A stretch of 64,000 nt of DNA from Devosia sp. Root635 (GCF_001427605.1 NZ_LMGZ01000021.1:152213-216212); one strand, 5' to 3'. Positions 43,763 through 53,397 are shown, counted from the stretch's first letter. Numbers and translations are program-made. The notes: generated by a model from the letters alone, not told the origin.

Positions 43763-46298
43763 CCCCATCGGGGGCCTTGGCCACCGGCTTGTCGTCCTCG
43801 GCCTTCGATTTGAGGCCGAAGTTGATGAGGATGGGGCCGTTGACGATGATCGACGAATACATGCCCACCAGACAGCCGAAGGTCATGGCGATGGTGAAGC
43901 TGCGGATCACCTCGCCGCCAAACAGTACCAGCGGAATCAGCGCCAGGAACACGGTGAACTGGGTGATCGTGGTACGGACGATGGTCTGGTTGATCGACAG
44001 GTCGATCAGTTCCGGCAACGGCATCTTTCGATGCTTGCGCAAATTCTCGCGCACGCGGTCGGACACCACCACGGTTTCGTTCAAACTCAGACCCACCAAT
44101 GTCAGCACCGCCGCGATGGAGGTCAGGTTGAATTCCAGCCCGGTTATCGAGAACAGGCCGATGGTCATGATGATGTCATGCGTCGTGGTGGTGATCGCGG
44201 CCAAGGCGAACTGCCACTCGAAGCGGAACCAGATATAGATCAGGATGGCGGCCAGCGCGATGACGACGGCGATAGCGCCCTTCCAGGCGAGCTCGCCCGA
44301 AACGGTGCCGCTAACGGCCTCGGTGCTGCGCACCGTATAGTTCTCGGTGGCGAGGGCATCGCGTACCTTGGCCACGGCGACCTGATCGGCGTCCTGCCCA
44401 CCCTCCTGGGCCTGCACGCGCACCAGCACGTCTTCCGGCGTACCGAAACCCTGCACCTGCACTTCGCCCAGCTCGAGCCCGTCGAGCAGTTCGCGTACCT
44501 GTCCGACATCGGCCGGACCGTCATCATGCTGGATGACGATGGCGGTGCCGCCGACAAAGTCGATGCCCAGGTTGAAGCCCTTGAAATAGGCCGACCCGAC
44601 GGACAGCAGGCTCGCGACGATCGAGAAGGCGATCACATAGCGCGATATCTTCATGAACGGGATCTTCGTGCCGTCCGGAACGAAGCGGAAATGCTGGATC
44701 TTCAGCACCTTCGGCCGCACCGCGCGATACCAGGCATGCACCTGGTAGGAGGTGACGGTGTAGGAGGTGAAAAGCGAGGTCAGGATGCCGAGCGCCAGGG
44801 TGACGGCAAAGCCCTGCACGGGGCCGGAACCCAGGAAATACAGCACGATGGCCGCGATGAGCTGGGTCAGGTGCGAGTCGACGATGGTGCCCCAGGCGCG
44901 CTCGAAACCGGCCTGAATCGACTGGATCGGCGACTTACCGGAGCGCTGCTCCTCGCGCATGCGCTCATAGATCAGCACATTGGCGTCCACCGCCATGCCG
45001 ATGGTCAGCACGATACCGGCAATGCCCGGCAGCGTCAGCGTCGCCCCCAGCATGGAAAGCGCGCCGAAGATCAGGATGATGTTGAGTACCAGCGAGACAT
45101 TGGCGAACACGCCCCACAGGCCATAGGCCGCCACCATGAAGGCGACGACGAGCACGGCAGCGACCACACCGGCAGTCAGGCCGGCGCGGATGGAGTCGGC
45201 GCCGAGGCTGGCGTCCACGGTGCGCTCTTCAATCACGTCGAGCGAAGCCGGCAGGGCGCCAGCGCGCAGCAGCACGGCGAGATCGTTGGCCGTGGCGGTG
45301 GTGAAGCTGCCGCTGATCTGGCCCGAGCCGCCGGTAATGGGCTGCTGAATGACCGGAGCGGTAATGACGGTGTCGTCGAGCACGATGGCGAAGCGCTTGC
45401 CGACATTGGCGCCGGTGATCTGGCCGAAGGTGATGGCGCCGCGCGTATCGAACTTGAAGCTGACCACCGGCATGGCGCGCTGCTGGTCATAGCTCGGCTG
45501 GGCATCGACCAGCGACTCGCCGCCGAGGGCGACGTCTTCATAAAGCAGTTCCTTGCCGCCATCCTGGCTGGGCAGGACCATCGTGCCGGCCGGCAGGCCC
45601 TGGGCCTCGGCCTGGTCGGCCGTCATGCCCGGATAGACCATGTGGAAGGTGAGGCGCGCCGTGCGCGAGATGATGTCCTTGAGGCGTTGGCTGTCGCCGA
45701 AGCCCGGCACCTGCACCAGCACCCGGTTGGTGCCCTGGCGCTGGATCGACGGCTCGGTGGTGCCCAGTTCGTCGACGCGCTTGCGGATGACCTCGATGGA
45801 TTGCGCCACCAGGGCCGACATGCGCTCGCTGATGCCCTCGGGGGTCAGCGTCACGGTCAGCTTGCCATCCGTCGTCTCGCCGAAGGCGAGCTCGTTCACG
45901 CCTCCGACCGATATCAGCGAATTGCTGATGGCATTCTGCAGGCCCGCAATGGCGGTCCGGGCTGCCTCCTTCTGCGTCGGATCGGTCAGCTCGATCGCCA
46001 GCGACTTGGTCGCCTCGTCCGTCGTGATCAGGTTGCCGATGCCGTTGTCGTTGGCCAGCGTGTTGCGGACGTCGCGCCGCAGCGTCTGCAGGCGTTCGGA
46101 GACGATGCCCTCTTCGTTGACCTGCAGCAGCAGGTGCGAGCCGCCTTGCAGGTCAAGACCCAGGACCACCGTCTGATGGGGCAGGAAGCCCGGCCAGGCG
46201 TCGCGCACATTCTGCGGCAGGAAGCTGGGGATGGTGAAGAGAATTCCCAGCAGGGCAACGATGGCGATGATGGCGGTACGGGTCGGCGAGAACTGCAT
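43752..46298 (-). CDS. secDF: Protein translocase subunits SecD and SecF, fused
   Basis: SecDF uses the proton gradient to pull exported proteins through SecYEG. The 848-residue protein is a full fusion: SecD-like residues 1 to about 520 (LGLDLQGGSHLLLQV near residue 47; GMAVDANVLIYERMREE) and SecF-like residues about 545-848 (GIDFVGGTAIVIQ; GLSLNETVVVSDRVRE). The SecF site normally has N-D-T; here it is N-E-T, a conservative change at a conserved Asp. About twelve helices are predicted. AGGA lies about 9 bases before ATG 46298. It follows yajC in the usual order. Confidence 0.97.
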   Translation of the reverse strand: MQFSPTRTAIIAIVALLGILFTIPSFLPQNVRDAWPGFLPHQTVVLGLDLQGGSHLLLQVNEEGIVSERLQTLRRDVRNTLANDNGIGNLITTDEATKSLAIELTDPTQKEAARTAIAGLQNAISNSLISVGGVNELAFGETTDGKLTVTLTPEGISERMSALVAQSIEVIRKRVDELGTTEPSIQRQGTNRVLVQVPGFGDSQRLKDIISRTARLTFHMVYPGMTADQAEAQGLPAGTMVLPSQDGGKELLYEDVALGGESLVDAQPSYDQQRAMPVVSFKFDTRGAITFGQITGANVGKRFAIVLDDTVITAPVIQQPITGGSGQISGSFTTATANDLAVLLRAGALPASLDVIEERTVDASLGADSIRAGLTAGVVAAVLVVAFMVAAYGLWGVFANVSLVLNIILIFGALSMLGATLTLPGIAGIVLTIGMAVDANVLIYERMREEQRSGKSPIQSIQAGFERAWGTIVDSHLTQLIAAIVLYFLGSGPVQGFAVTLALGILTSLFTSYTVTSYQVHAWYRAVRPKVLKIQHFRFVPDGTKIPFMKISRYVIAFSIVASLLSVGSAYFKGFNLGIDFVGGTAIVIQHDDGPADVGQVRELLDGLELGEVQVQGFGTPEDVLVRVQAQEGGQDADQVAVAKVRDALATENYTVRSTEAVSGTVSGELAWKGAIAVVIALAAILIYIWFRFEWQFALAAITTTTHDIIMTIGLFSITGLEFNLTSIAAVLTLVGLSLNETVVVSDRVRENLRKHRKMPLPELIDLSINQTIVRTTITQFTVFLALIPLVLFGGEVIRSFTIAMTFGCLVGMYSSIIVNGPILINFGLKSKAEDDKPVAKAPDGASV

Positions 46299-46321
46299 GA
46301 AAGGACGTCCTGAAAGCAGAA

Positions 46322-46343
46322 ACCGGAGCTCGTAAGCTCCGGT
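46322..46343 (-). promoter_or_regulatory. intercistronic hairpin between yajC and secDF
   Basis: ACCGGAGCT and AGCTCCGGT form a perfect 9-bp stem around a 4-base loop. On the minus strand only TTTC follows, so it is more likely an mRNA processing or stability element, or a partial terminator that sets the yajC to secDF ratio. Confidence 0.5.
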
Positions 46344-46363
46344 GTTTGGTCGGGCGCTGCCGC

Positions 46364-46717
46364 TTAGGCAGGCTTGTTGTCGTTGACCGGCTCGCCCTTG
46401 GAGCGGACGTCGGCAACCATGCCGCGCGCCAGCTTCACCTTGACGCCGGTGGCAATTTCGACTTCGAGGTCTTCGCCGTCGACGGCCTTGGTCACCTTGC
46501 CGATGATGCCGCCCGTGGTCACGAGCGTATCGCCGCGCTTGATCGCCGACAGCATGGCCTGCTGGGCCTTGAGACGCTTCTGCTGCGGGCGGAAGATCAG
46601 GAACCAGAAGATCACCACCAGCAACAGGATGGGCATCAACTGGATGAGGATATCGTTGATACCACCACCAGCGGGGGCTGCACCGGCTGCCTGGGCAAAA
46701 GCGGGCGTTACAAACAT
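46364..46717 (-). CDS. yajC: Preprotein translocase accessory subunit YajC
   Basis: The 117-residue protein has a single N-terminal membrane helix (LIQLMPILLLVVIFWFLIF, residues about 26-44) followed by RPQQKRLKAQQAMLSAIKRG and a small beta domain with GDTLVTTGGIIGKV, the YajC signature. It associates with SecDF in the inner membrane. AGGAG lies about 9 bases before ATG 46717. It is first in the yajC-secDF-NDUFAF3-NDUFAF6 gene string and is divergent from an AAA ATPase gene. Confidence 0.97.
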   Translation of the reverse strand: MFVTPAFAQAAGAAPAGGGINDILIQLMPILLLVVIFWFLIFRPQQKRLKAQQAMLSAIKRGDTLVTTGGIIGKVTKAVDGEDLEVEIATGVKVKLARGMVADVRSKGEPVNDNKPA

Positions 46718-46915
46718 GAGGCGAGGCTCCTATCGTTTCTTCTTGGCTTGTGGAGGGGCGGCGCCAGAGACCAGCATCAACGTTGCGACGCTACTGGACG
46801 CATATGGGGTTTAATGCACTTGCACCCCGGTCAAAATCGCGCGGACTATACATTTGCACCCTGCCGATTGCAAAGCCATTCCGGGGGTCACAAATTGCCG
46901 CGTCTACTACGGGAA

Positions 46916-47803
46916 ATGCCTGCTTTGACGAACCCAGACCACCTTGCCCGGATTGCCGCCACGCTCGGCGAAATCGCCTTGTCGCTCAAGGCCTTGGCGC
47001 CGGCCGCGGACAAACCGATTCCGGCCCTGTCCGAGGCCGATGCATACCATTGGGATGGCGATGCCGGGGTTTTGATGGCGGTGCCTCAGGTGAGCCGGGT
47101 ACCGCTGGCCATGCTCAAGGGCATCGACTCCGTGCAGGATATCCTGCTGCGCAACACCGAACAGTTCGCGCGCGGGCATGGCGCCAACAATGCGCTGCTC
47201 TGGGGCGCACGCGGCATGGGCAAGAGCTCGTTGGTCAAAGCCATCCACGGCGACATTGTCGAGCGGCGCGCCGAGGGATTCCAGCGGCTGGTGCTGATCG
47301 AGATCGCGCGGGAAGACCTTGAAACCCTTCCCGGTTTGATGCGCCGCATCGGCGGCGAGGATGGGCGCTTCGTCATCTTCTGCGACGATCTCAGCTTCGA
47401 CAATGGCGAGACCAGCTACAAATCGCTCAAGACCATCCTCGATGGCGGATTGGAGGGGCGGCCGGAGAATGTGCTGTTCTACGCCACCTCCAACCGCCGC
47501 CACCTGATGCCGCGCGACATGATCGAGAACGAGCGGTCCACCGCGATCAACCCCGGCGAGGCGGTCGAGGAGAAAGTGTCGCTGTCGGACCGCTTCGGGC
47601 TGTGGCTAGGCTTCCACAATTGCGACCAGCCGACCTTCCTGACCATGGTCCGCGCCTATGCCGACTATTACGGGCTCGATGTCGGCGACGAGACGCTCAA
47701 GGCCCGCGCCATCGAGTGGTCGGCCACGCGCGGCGCCCGCTCGGGCCGCGTGGCGATCCAGCTGGTGCGGACGCTGGCGGGGGAACTGGGCAAGGCCATC
47801 TAG
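46916..47803 (+). CDS. DUF815-family AAA ATPase
   Basis: The 295-residue protein has Walker A WGARGMGKSSLVKA near residue 101 and Walker B RFVIFCDDLSFDNGE, then a sensor-like FYATSNRRHLMPR and a C-terminal helical lid with TRGARSGRVAIQLVRTL. DUF815 ATPases are widespread but their cellular role is not settled. The ATG at 46916 has only a weak site; an in-frame TTG at 46895 preceded by GGGGG would add seven residues. Its position next to the nlpD-yajC cluster is conserved in Rhizobiales as I recall it. Confidence 0.9.
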   Translation: MPALTNPDHLARIAATLGEIALSLKALAPAADKPIPALSEADAYHWDGDAGVLMAVPQVSRVPLAMLKGIDSVQDILLRNTEQFARGHGANNALLWGARGMGKSSLVKAIHGDIVERRAEGFQRLVLIEIAREDLETLPGLMRRIGGEDGRFVIFCDDLSFDNGETSYKSLKTILDGGLEGRPENVLFYATSNRRHLMPRDMIENERSTAINPGEAVEEKVSLSDRFGLWLGFHNCDQPTFLTMVRAYADYYGLDVGDETLKARAIEWSATRGARSGRVAIQLVRTLAGELGKAI

Positions 47804-47808
47804 CCCCG

Positions 47809-47846
47809 CATACGAAAACCCCCGCTTTCGCGGGGGCCTTCGTATG
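47809..47846. terminator. bidirectional hairpin between ATPase and NlpD-like genes
   Basis: CATACGAA and TTCGTATG flank CCCCCGC-TTTC-GCGGGGG, giving a long stem of 8 and 7 pairs with a small AA/CC internal mismatch. It lies exactly between two converging stops and could end both transcripts, although U-tracts are lacking. Confidence 0.65.
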
Positions 47847-47857
47847 TCCTCAGATGG

Positions 47858-49138
47858 TCAGCTTGCCAGCAGCGGCACCGGATCGACCGGGGTGGCACCC
47901 TTACGGAGTTCGAAATGCAGTTGCGGCTTGGTCACCGAGCCGGTCATGCCGGCGGCGCCGATGGTGTCGCCGCGTCCGACGACTGCGCCCTTGGCGACAC
48001 TCATCGACTGCAGGTGGGCATAGGCCGACACGTAGCCGTTGGGATGGCGGATCAGCACCAGGTTGCCATAGCCTTCGACGCCGGAGCCGACATAGATCAC
48101 CGTGCCATTCTCGGCGGCCTTGACGGGCGAGCCTTCGGGCACTTCGATATTGATGCCGGTGCCCTTGGACGAGGCGAAATCGACAAGCACACGACCGCTG
48201 GCGGGCCAGCGGAACTTGTCGCTACCCGACATTGCCGGTTCGGCGGGCGGAACGTTGGCGACCTGGGTCGGCTGGGCGACCGGTACGGCCTGCTGTTGCG
48301 GCAACGTGGGCGTCACAGCCGGCGCGGTCGCCGCCTGAAGGGTATTGGGCGTGGCCTGCGGCAGTGTCTGCTGGGCCGGAGCGGGCGCGGCGACCGGCGT
48401 GGTGCTGGCGACCTGGATGGTCGGCGCCTTGGTAGCGAGCAGGTCGGCGCGGCCGGGAATGATCACCTTCTGCCCAACGACGATCTTGTCGGGCGAGGAG
48501 AGGTTGTTGGCCTGGACGATGGCCTGGGTCGTCACTTCGTAGCGGCGGGCGATCGTATAGAGCGACTCGCCGCTGGCGATGGTGTGGGTAAAGCCGGTGC
48601 CGGCGGCACCCGGCAAAGTCGGGCTGGGCGAAGCCGCCGCCAGCGATGGGACCGAACTGTTGGTCGGCAGGGTGCCGAGAACGGCGGGAGACGGCATTGG
48701 CGCGGCCGAAGCGAAAGCGGGTTGTGGTTGCATGGTGGGCAGGGATCCCTGAGAAGACGGGTTACTCAGTACAGGAAGGTCTTGGGACTGGACGGAAGGC
48801 ATGGCGCTGGCCGTGCCCATCGGCTGGGCATAGCCCGCGGCGGGCTGATTCCACGCCGGCTGCACGGCAGCGGCGGTTGGAGCGTTCCAGCCACCACCGA
48901 CATTGGCGGGCGGCAGGAAGCGGTTTTCTGCCACCATGTTCTGGGGGGAGCCCAGGCTGGCCGGCATGGGCTGGCTATAACTGGTGGGAGCACTCTGCGG
49001 CAGGGAGCCGGTGGTCGTCGGATCGCCGAACGATCGGCTACCGAGACTGGAACACCCGGACAGTGCAACGGCGGCGGCGACCAGACCAACCATCGCAACG
49101 GCACCTTTGGGCGCCCGACGGGATACGCGGATACTCAT
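47858..49138 (-). CDS. LysM-LytM lipoprotein, NlpD/DipM-like
   Basis: The 426-residue protein has a lipoprotein signal (VGLVAAAVALSGC, Cys29 as the lipidated residue). A long Pro/Ser/Gln-rich region follows, then a LysM domain (HTIASGESLYTIARRYEVTT, residues about 185-230) and a C-terminal M23/LytM domain (about 315-426). The first metal motif HxxxD is lost (the region reads KGTGINIEV), although AYAHLQS and PQLHFEL remain. This is typical of NlpD/EnvC-type activators that stimulate amidases at the septum without cutting peptidoglycan. It lies next to surE, as in many bacteria. Confidence 0.88.
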   Translation of the reverse strand: MSIRVSRRAPKGAVAMVGLVAAAVALSGCSSLGSRSFGDPTTTGSLPQSAPTSYSQPMPASLGSPQNMVAENRFLPPANVGGGWNAPTAAAVQPAWNQPAAGYAQPMGTASAMPSVQSQDLPVLSNPSSQGSLPTMQPQPAFASAAPMPSPAVLGTLPTNSSVPSLAAASPSPTLPGAAGTGFTHTIASGESLYTIARRYEVTTQAIVQANNLSSPDKIVVGQKVIIPGRADLLATKAPTIQVASTTPVAAPAPAQQTLPQATPNTLQAATAPAVTPTLPQQQAVPVAQPTQVANVPPAEPAMSGSDKFRWPASGRVLVDFASSKGTGINIEVPEGSPVKAAENGTVIYVGSGVEGYGNLVLIRHPNGYVSAYAHLQSMSVAKGAVVGRGDTIGAAGMTGSVTKPQLHFELRKGATPVDPVPLLAS

Positions 49139-49283
49139 CAGCTTACTCGTACGCAGGTACTCAACACGAGTTTGAGACTAGGCCGGTAAGGTAAAGACGA
49201 GTTTAAGGCCGATGCGATTTGAGCAAAATCGTGTCGGCGGGATTCTGAATTGGGTAAGGTTAAGGGCCGAAGGAGACCCGCCG

Positions 49284-50051
49284 CTACAGCGACAGCGTGC
49301 CCCGCAGCCGCTCGACCAGGGCCGTATCGGTCTGCTGCAGCAACATCGGCGTCACTGTCACATAGCCATCCTGGCGCATCACCTCGAAATCGGCAGCCCG
49401 GTCCAGCGGCATCGGCGTTTCGGGGATGGCGACGAAGAACTTGCCGTCATTGTCGCTGGGATAATAGCGGAATGGCGAACGCGAGAAGCGCTGGTGCGGC
49501 ACCACGGCGACCCCTTTGGTGGCCTCGGGCGCGCGGAAGGGGAAATTGACGTTGTAGTAGTGGTCCCTGCCCTGCGCCGCGGCGATGATGGAGCGGGCGA
49601 CGGCGGCACCGTGGCGGATGGAATTGGACCAGTCCACGTCGCGGCCCTGCTCGTAGTTGATGCCCTGGCTCATGGCGATGCCGATGGCGCCCTGGAGGGC
49701 GCCTTCACGCGCGCCGGCCGCCGTGCCCGAGCAATTGATGATGTCGCCCAGGTTCTGGCCGGCATTGACGCCGGAGAGCACCACATCGGCGGGCTTGTCG
49801 CCCAGCAGGTGCGTCATGCCGGCGACAACGCAGTCAGCGGGGGAGCCGCCGACCACGGCGAAGGTACGTTCGTCGCGTCTGTCGAAATGCAACTCACGAC
49901 CGAGGGTGAAGCGATGCCCCGCCCCCGACTGGTTACCATCGGGCGCCACGATCCACACGTCGTCGCTCAGCGCGCGGGCGATATCGGCCATGATGGCGAT
50001 GCCCGGCGCATCCACGCCGTCGTCATTGGTGATGAGGATGCGCAGGCTCAT
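49284..50051 (-). CDS. surE: 5'/3'-nucleotidase SurE
   Basis: SurE removes phosphate from nucleoside monophosphates, with links to stationary-phase survival. The 255-residue protein has the metal site [29 protein letters not shown], and [20 protein letters not shown]. The ATG overlaps the serS stop as ATGA. In many relatives pcm (isoaspartyl methyltransferase) follows surE; here a 145-bp gap leads straight to the NlpD-like gene and pcm is absent. Confidence 0.97.
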   Translation of the reverse strand: MSLRILITNDDGVDAPGIAIMADIARALSDDVWIVAPDGNQSGAGHRFTLGRELHFDRRDERTFAVVGGSPADCVVAGMTHLLGDKPADVVLSGVNAGQNLGDIINCSGTAAGAREGALQGAIGIAMSQGINYEQGRDVDWSNSIRHGAAVARSIIAAAQGRDHYYNVNFPFRAPEATKGVAVVPHQRFSRSPFRYYPSDNDGKFFVAIPETPMPLDRAADFEVMRQDGYVTVTPMLLQQTDTALVERLRGTLSL

Positions 50052-51379
50052 CCACGGCCGCCGATGGATTTGACGCCGCCCATATAGGGTTGCAGCACAT
50101 CGGGAATGGCGACCGAGCCGTCTTCCTGCTGATAGTTCTCCATCACGGCGATGAGGCAGCGACCGACAGCGGTGCCGGAGCCGTTGAGCGTATGAACGAA
50201 GCGCGGCGCCTGCTTTTCGCCAGTGGGACGATAGCGGGCATCCATGCGGCGGGCCTGAAAGTCACCGCACACCGAGACCGAGGAAATCTCGCGATAGGTG
50301 TCCTGGCCGGGAAGCCAGACTTCGAGATCATAGGTTTTCCTGGCCCCGAAGCCGATATCGCCGGTGCACAGGTTCATGACGCGATAGTGCAGGCCCAGCC
50401 GTTGCAGCACGGTTTCGGCGCAGCCCAGCATGCGCTCATGCTCGTCAACAGAGGTTTCCGGCGTGGTGATGGACACCATTTCCACCTTGTTGAACTGATG
50501 CTGGCGCAGCATGCCGCGCGTGTCGCGACCGGCCGATCCGGCTTCGGAGCGGAAGCAGGGGGTGAGCGCGGTAAGGCGCAGGGGCAGTTCTTCCTCGGCC
50601 AGGATGGATTCGCGGACGAAATTGGTCAGCGGCACTTCGGCAGTGGGGATCAGCGCCAGACGGCTGTCGCCATGCGGGGTGAAGAACAGATCTTCCTCGA
50701 ACTTGGGCAGTTGGTTGGTGCCGAACAAGGCCTCGTCCCGCACCAGCAGCGGCGGCTGGACTTCGGTATAGCCGTGTTCGGTCGTGTGCAGGTCGAGCAT
50801 GAACTGGCCGAGGGCGCGTTCGAGGCGGGCGACCTGCCCTTTCAGCACGACAAAGCGGCTGCCGGAGAGCTTGGCGGCGGTTTCGAAATCCATCTGGCCC
50901 ATGGCTTCACCAATCTCGTAATGCTCCTTGGGAGCAAAGCCGAGAACAGGTTTGGGCGCGCGGACCTTGGCGGCGGTTTCTGGCGAGCCGTTGCGGCCGA
51001 AATATTCGACATTGCCGGTTTCGTCCGTGCCATCGGGGACGTCGTCGAACACCAGGTTGGGGATGACCGAGAGCGCATTGCGCAATTCGAGCTCGATGGC
51101 GCGCTCGTCGGCTTCGCCCTGCGGGATGAAGTCCTTGAGGCCGGCGACTTCGGCCATCAGCTCCTGCGCCCTGGCTTCGTCCTTCTGCGCCTTGGCCTGG
51201 CCGATCTGTTTGGAGAGCGCATTGCGCTTTTCCTGCGCGTCGTTCAGCCGAGCGATGATGTCGCGGCGGCGGTCATCGATGGCGAGCAGATCACCGGAGC
51301 GCACGGAAATCCCCTTGCGCCGCGAAACGGCGGCGTCGAAGGCTTCGGCGTTGGCTCTGATCCACTTGATATCGAACAT
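50048..51379 (-). CDS. serS: Seryl-tRNA synthetase
   Basis: SerS charges tRNA-Ser. The 443-residue class II synthetase has an N-terminal coiled-coil arm (residues about 30-105, ending near [15 protein letters not shown]), motif 2 [20 protein letters not shown], and motif 3 [20 protein letters not shown]. The start is ATG 51379 ([18 protein letters not shown], standard for the family). No strong Shine-Dalgarno is visible. It lies between tatC and surE, a conserved alphaproteobacterial order, but a palindromic repeat separates it from tatC. Confidence 0.97.
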   Translation of the reverse strand: MFDIKWIRANAEAFDAAVSRRKGISVRSGDLLAIDDRRRDIIARLNDAQEKRNALSKQIGQAKAQKDEARAQELMAEVAGLKDFIPQGEADERAIELELRNALSVIPNLVFDDVPDGTDETGNVEYFGRNGSPETAAKVRAPKPVLGFAPKEHYEIGEAMGQMDFETAAKLSGSRFVVLKGQVARLERALGQFMLDLHTTEHGYTEVQPPLLVRDEALFGTNQLPKFEEDLFFTPHGDSRLALIPTAEVPLTNFVRESILAEEELPLRLTALTPCFRSEAGSAGRDTRGMLRQHQFNKVEMVSITTPETSVDEHERMLGCAETVLQRLGLHYRVMNLCTGDIGFGARKTYDLEVWLPGQDTYREISSVSVCGDFQARRMDARYRPTGEKQAPRFVHTLNGSGTAVGRCLIAVMENYQQEDGSVAIPDVLQPYMGGVKSIGGRG

Positions 51380-51478
51380 CGGTTGCTACGGGTCGCTGCC
51401 CGCCTCTGGTTGGCACTGCACAGGTTGGCAGCTTGTCTAAGGTCGATGCGGGAACGCTGCAATCCCCAAACCCACCGG

Positions 51479-51565
51479 GTCATTCCGGCGAAGGCCGGAA
51501 TCCATCCTCGGGGGCCGCCTCATCCGAACATCTCAGGATGGATCCCCGGCCTTCGCCGGGATGAC
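51479..51565. repeat. GTCATTCCGG-type palindromic repeat upstream of serS
   Basis: Arms GTCATTCCGGCGAAGGCCGG with ATCCATCCT (51479-51508) and AGGATGGATC with CCCGGCCTTCGCCGGGATGAC (51535-51565) are nearly complementary across a 26-base centre. It fills much of the 210-bp gap between tatC and serS. It is the cleanest copy of the second repeat family in the window. Confidence 0.85.
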
Positions 51566-51589
51566 ATCGTGCGGGTGGACGAGACTGCC

Positions 51590-52408
51590 TTACTCGGATG
51601 ACGAGCCGGAAATTTCCGCTTCCTGCGCGGCCAGGGCCGCAGCACGGCGCTTCTCGACCATCCGCACGGAAATGATCGACAGCTCGTAGAGCAGGTACAT
51701 CGGCACTGCGAGGCCGATCTGGGAGATCGGATCGGGGGGCGTGATGAAGGCGGCGAAGATCAGGATGCCGACGATGGCGTAGCGGCGGCCCTTCTTCAGC
51801 ACGTCGACATGAATCAGGTCGATCTGCGCCAGCAGGGTGAGGATGACCGGTAACTGGAAGCAGATGCCGAAGGCGAGGATCAGCAGCATGGCAAGGCCAA
51901 GATACTCGCTAACGCTGGTCAGCATCTGGATATCGTCGGTCTGCATGCCGGCGAAGAAATGCAGCGCCATCGGCAGCACGACGACGTAGACGAGCGCCGC
52001 GCCGGCGACGAAGAAAATCGGCGTAGCAACGAGATAAGGAATGAATGCCCGGCGCTCGTGCTTGTAGAGGCCGGGCGCCACGAACATGTAGATCTGACTG
52101 GCGACGATCGGGAAACCCAGGAAAATCGCCCCGAACAGGGCGACGTTCAGATAGGTGAAGAACAGCTCCTGCGGCGCGGTGAAGATCAGGCTCGCATCGG
52201 GAACGGCGCGCTTGTAGGGGATCAGCAGCCAGTCATAGATGGTGCTGGCGAAGATGAAGCAGAACGCCATCAGCACGACGATGGTGATCGCCGAATAGAT
52301 CAGCCGCTTGCGCAGCTCCACCAGATGCTCGAGCAGCGGCGCTTCGCTGCCGGCGAGTTCGTCCTCGGTTTCCGCGGTCTTGCCTTCGATCTGCTTGGTG
52401 TCGGCCAT
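51590..52408 (-). CDS. tatC: Sec-independent translocase TatC
   Basis: TatC binds twin-arginine signal peptides with TatB. The 272-residue protein has six helices and family marks LLEHLVELRKRLIYS near residue 25, GLYKHERRAFIPYL in the first cytoplasmic loop region, and AFITPPDPISQIGLAVPMYLLYE near the end. The start ATG 52408 lies 3 bases after the tatB stop. A Glu/Asp-rich N-terminal extension of about 24 residues precedes the first helix. Confidence 0.97.
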   Translation of the reverse strand: MADTKQIEGKTAETEDELAGSEAPLLEHLVELRKRLIYSAITIVVLMAFCFIFASTIYDWLLIPYKRAVPDASLIFTAPQELFFTYLNVALFGAIFLGFPIVASQIYMFVAPGLYKHERRAFIPYLVATPIFFVAGAALVYVVVLPMALHFFAGMQTDDIQMLTSVSEYLGLAMLLILAFGICFQLPVILTLLAQIDLIHVDVLKKGRRYAIVGILIFAAFITPPDPISQIGLAVPMYLLYELSIISVRMVEKRRAAALAAQEAEISGSSSE

Positions 52409-52411
52409 GGT

Positions 52412-53086
52412 CTATGCGTCCCCGGCCTTGGCGGTCTGCTTGGCGGCGGCCCTGGGTTTGGCGGCGGCGCGTTTCTTAGGCGCCGGCTTGGCGGCTGCCG
52501 GCGCTGCCTCGGCGGGCTTTGCCGCCGGCTTCTTCGCGGCCGCCGGCTTCTTGGCCGGTGGGTCCAGCGGCGCCAGCTCGGTGGTGATGACCGGACGGGT
52601 AGGTGCTGCCTTGGCCTTTACCGGGGCCTTCCTGGCGGCCGGCTTCTTCGGCGCGGCCACCTTCACCGGCGGCGTTACCCTGGGGCCGTCGGCCCGGAAT
52701 CCGGCCTCGGCGCCGATCTGGGCTGCGGTCTTGGGCGGTGTCATGCCCGCGGCAGCCTTTATCTCATCGACGACGCTTTCGGCCCTGGGGTCGGCAGGCG
52801 TGATGACACCGGTCGGCTTGGTGCCGGTCGGGGTCATGGCGTTGAACTCCTTGCGGATTTCATCGCTGGTCTTCTTGAGCGGCGCGGTGATGGAATTGCG
52901 CAGGTTGCGCACTTCATCGAGGCCGGTGGTCTTGTTGATCTCGCGCTGGAAGTCATTGCCCATGCGCCTGATCTGCCCGGCAATCTTGCCGATGCGGCTC
53001 ATCACCACCGGCAGGTCTTTCGGTCCGATGACGATCAGCGCCACGACACCGATCACCAGCATCTCTGTCCAGCCCAAGCCGAGCAT
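52412..53086 (-). CDS. tatB: Sec-independent translocase TatB with long Lys/Ala/Pro tail
   Basis: The 224-residue protein begins with the single TatB helix (MLGLGWTEMLVIGVVALIVI) and the amphipathic helix LPVVMSRIGKIAGQIRRMGN. After residue about 145 the tail is built of repeated Lys, Ala and Pro (for example KKPAAAKKPAAKPAEAAPAA), like a histone H1 tail; such tails are found in some alphaproteobacterial TatB. AAGGA lies about 10 bases before ATG 53086. It sits between tatA and tatC. Confidence 0.96.
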   Translation of the reverse strand: MLGLGWTEMLVIGVVALIVIGPKDLPVVMSRIGKIAGQIRRMGNDFQREINKTTGLDEVRNLRNSITAPLKKTSDEIRKEFNAMTPTGTKPTGVITPADPRAESVVDEIKAAAGMTPPKTAAQIGAEAGFRADGPRVTPPVKVAAPKKPAARKAPVKAKAAPTRPVITTELAPLDPPAKKPAAAKKPAAKPAEAAPAAAKPAPKKRAAAKPRAAAKQTAKAGDA

Positions 53087-53130
53087 AGTCCTATTCCTTC
53101 AAAGCGGCGGCGGGGCCGGCAGTAACGTCT

Positions 53131-53340
53131 TCAGACGTCTTTCTTTTCCGGCTCGCCAACAGGCGCGGCAGCCGTGGTCGTTACCCGCTCCACCGGCTTG
53201 TCGTCGTCCTTCATGCCCTTCTGGAAGGCTTTGATGCCCGAGGCGACTTCGCCCATCATGCCGGAAATCTTGCCGCGACCGAACAGCAGGATCACGACGA
53301 CGGCGACAACGAGAATGCCCCAAATTCCTGGCGCGTGCAT
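53131..53340 (-). CDS. tatA: Sec-independent translocase TatA
   Basis: The 69-residue protein has the N-terminal membrane helix ([16 protein letters not shown]), the hinge FGRGKI (the usual FGxxKxP lacks Pro here), and an amphipathic helix [19 protein letters not shown]. It forms the pore or weakening patch for folded proteins. GGAG lies about 7 bases before ATG 53340. It is the first gene of tatA-tatB-tatC. Confidence 0.95.
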   Translation of the reverse strand: MHAPGIWGILVVAVVVILLFGRGKISGMMGEVASGIKAFQKGMKDDDKPVERVTTTAAAPVGEPEKKDV

Positions 53341-53397
53341 TTTGGTCTCCCTAAATTTCAGAACGCGTTACACGCGAAAGATAGGTCAGAAATAGGG

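Noticed and set aside
43749..46313. 854-codon plus-strand open frame
   Set aside because: It is antisense to secDF, with a low-complexity His/Asp/Gln-rich translation.
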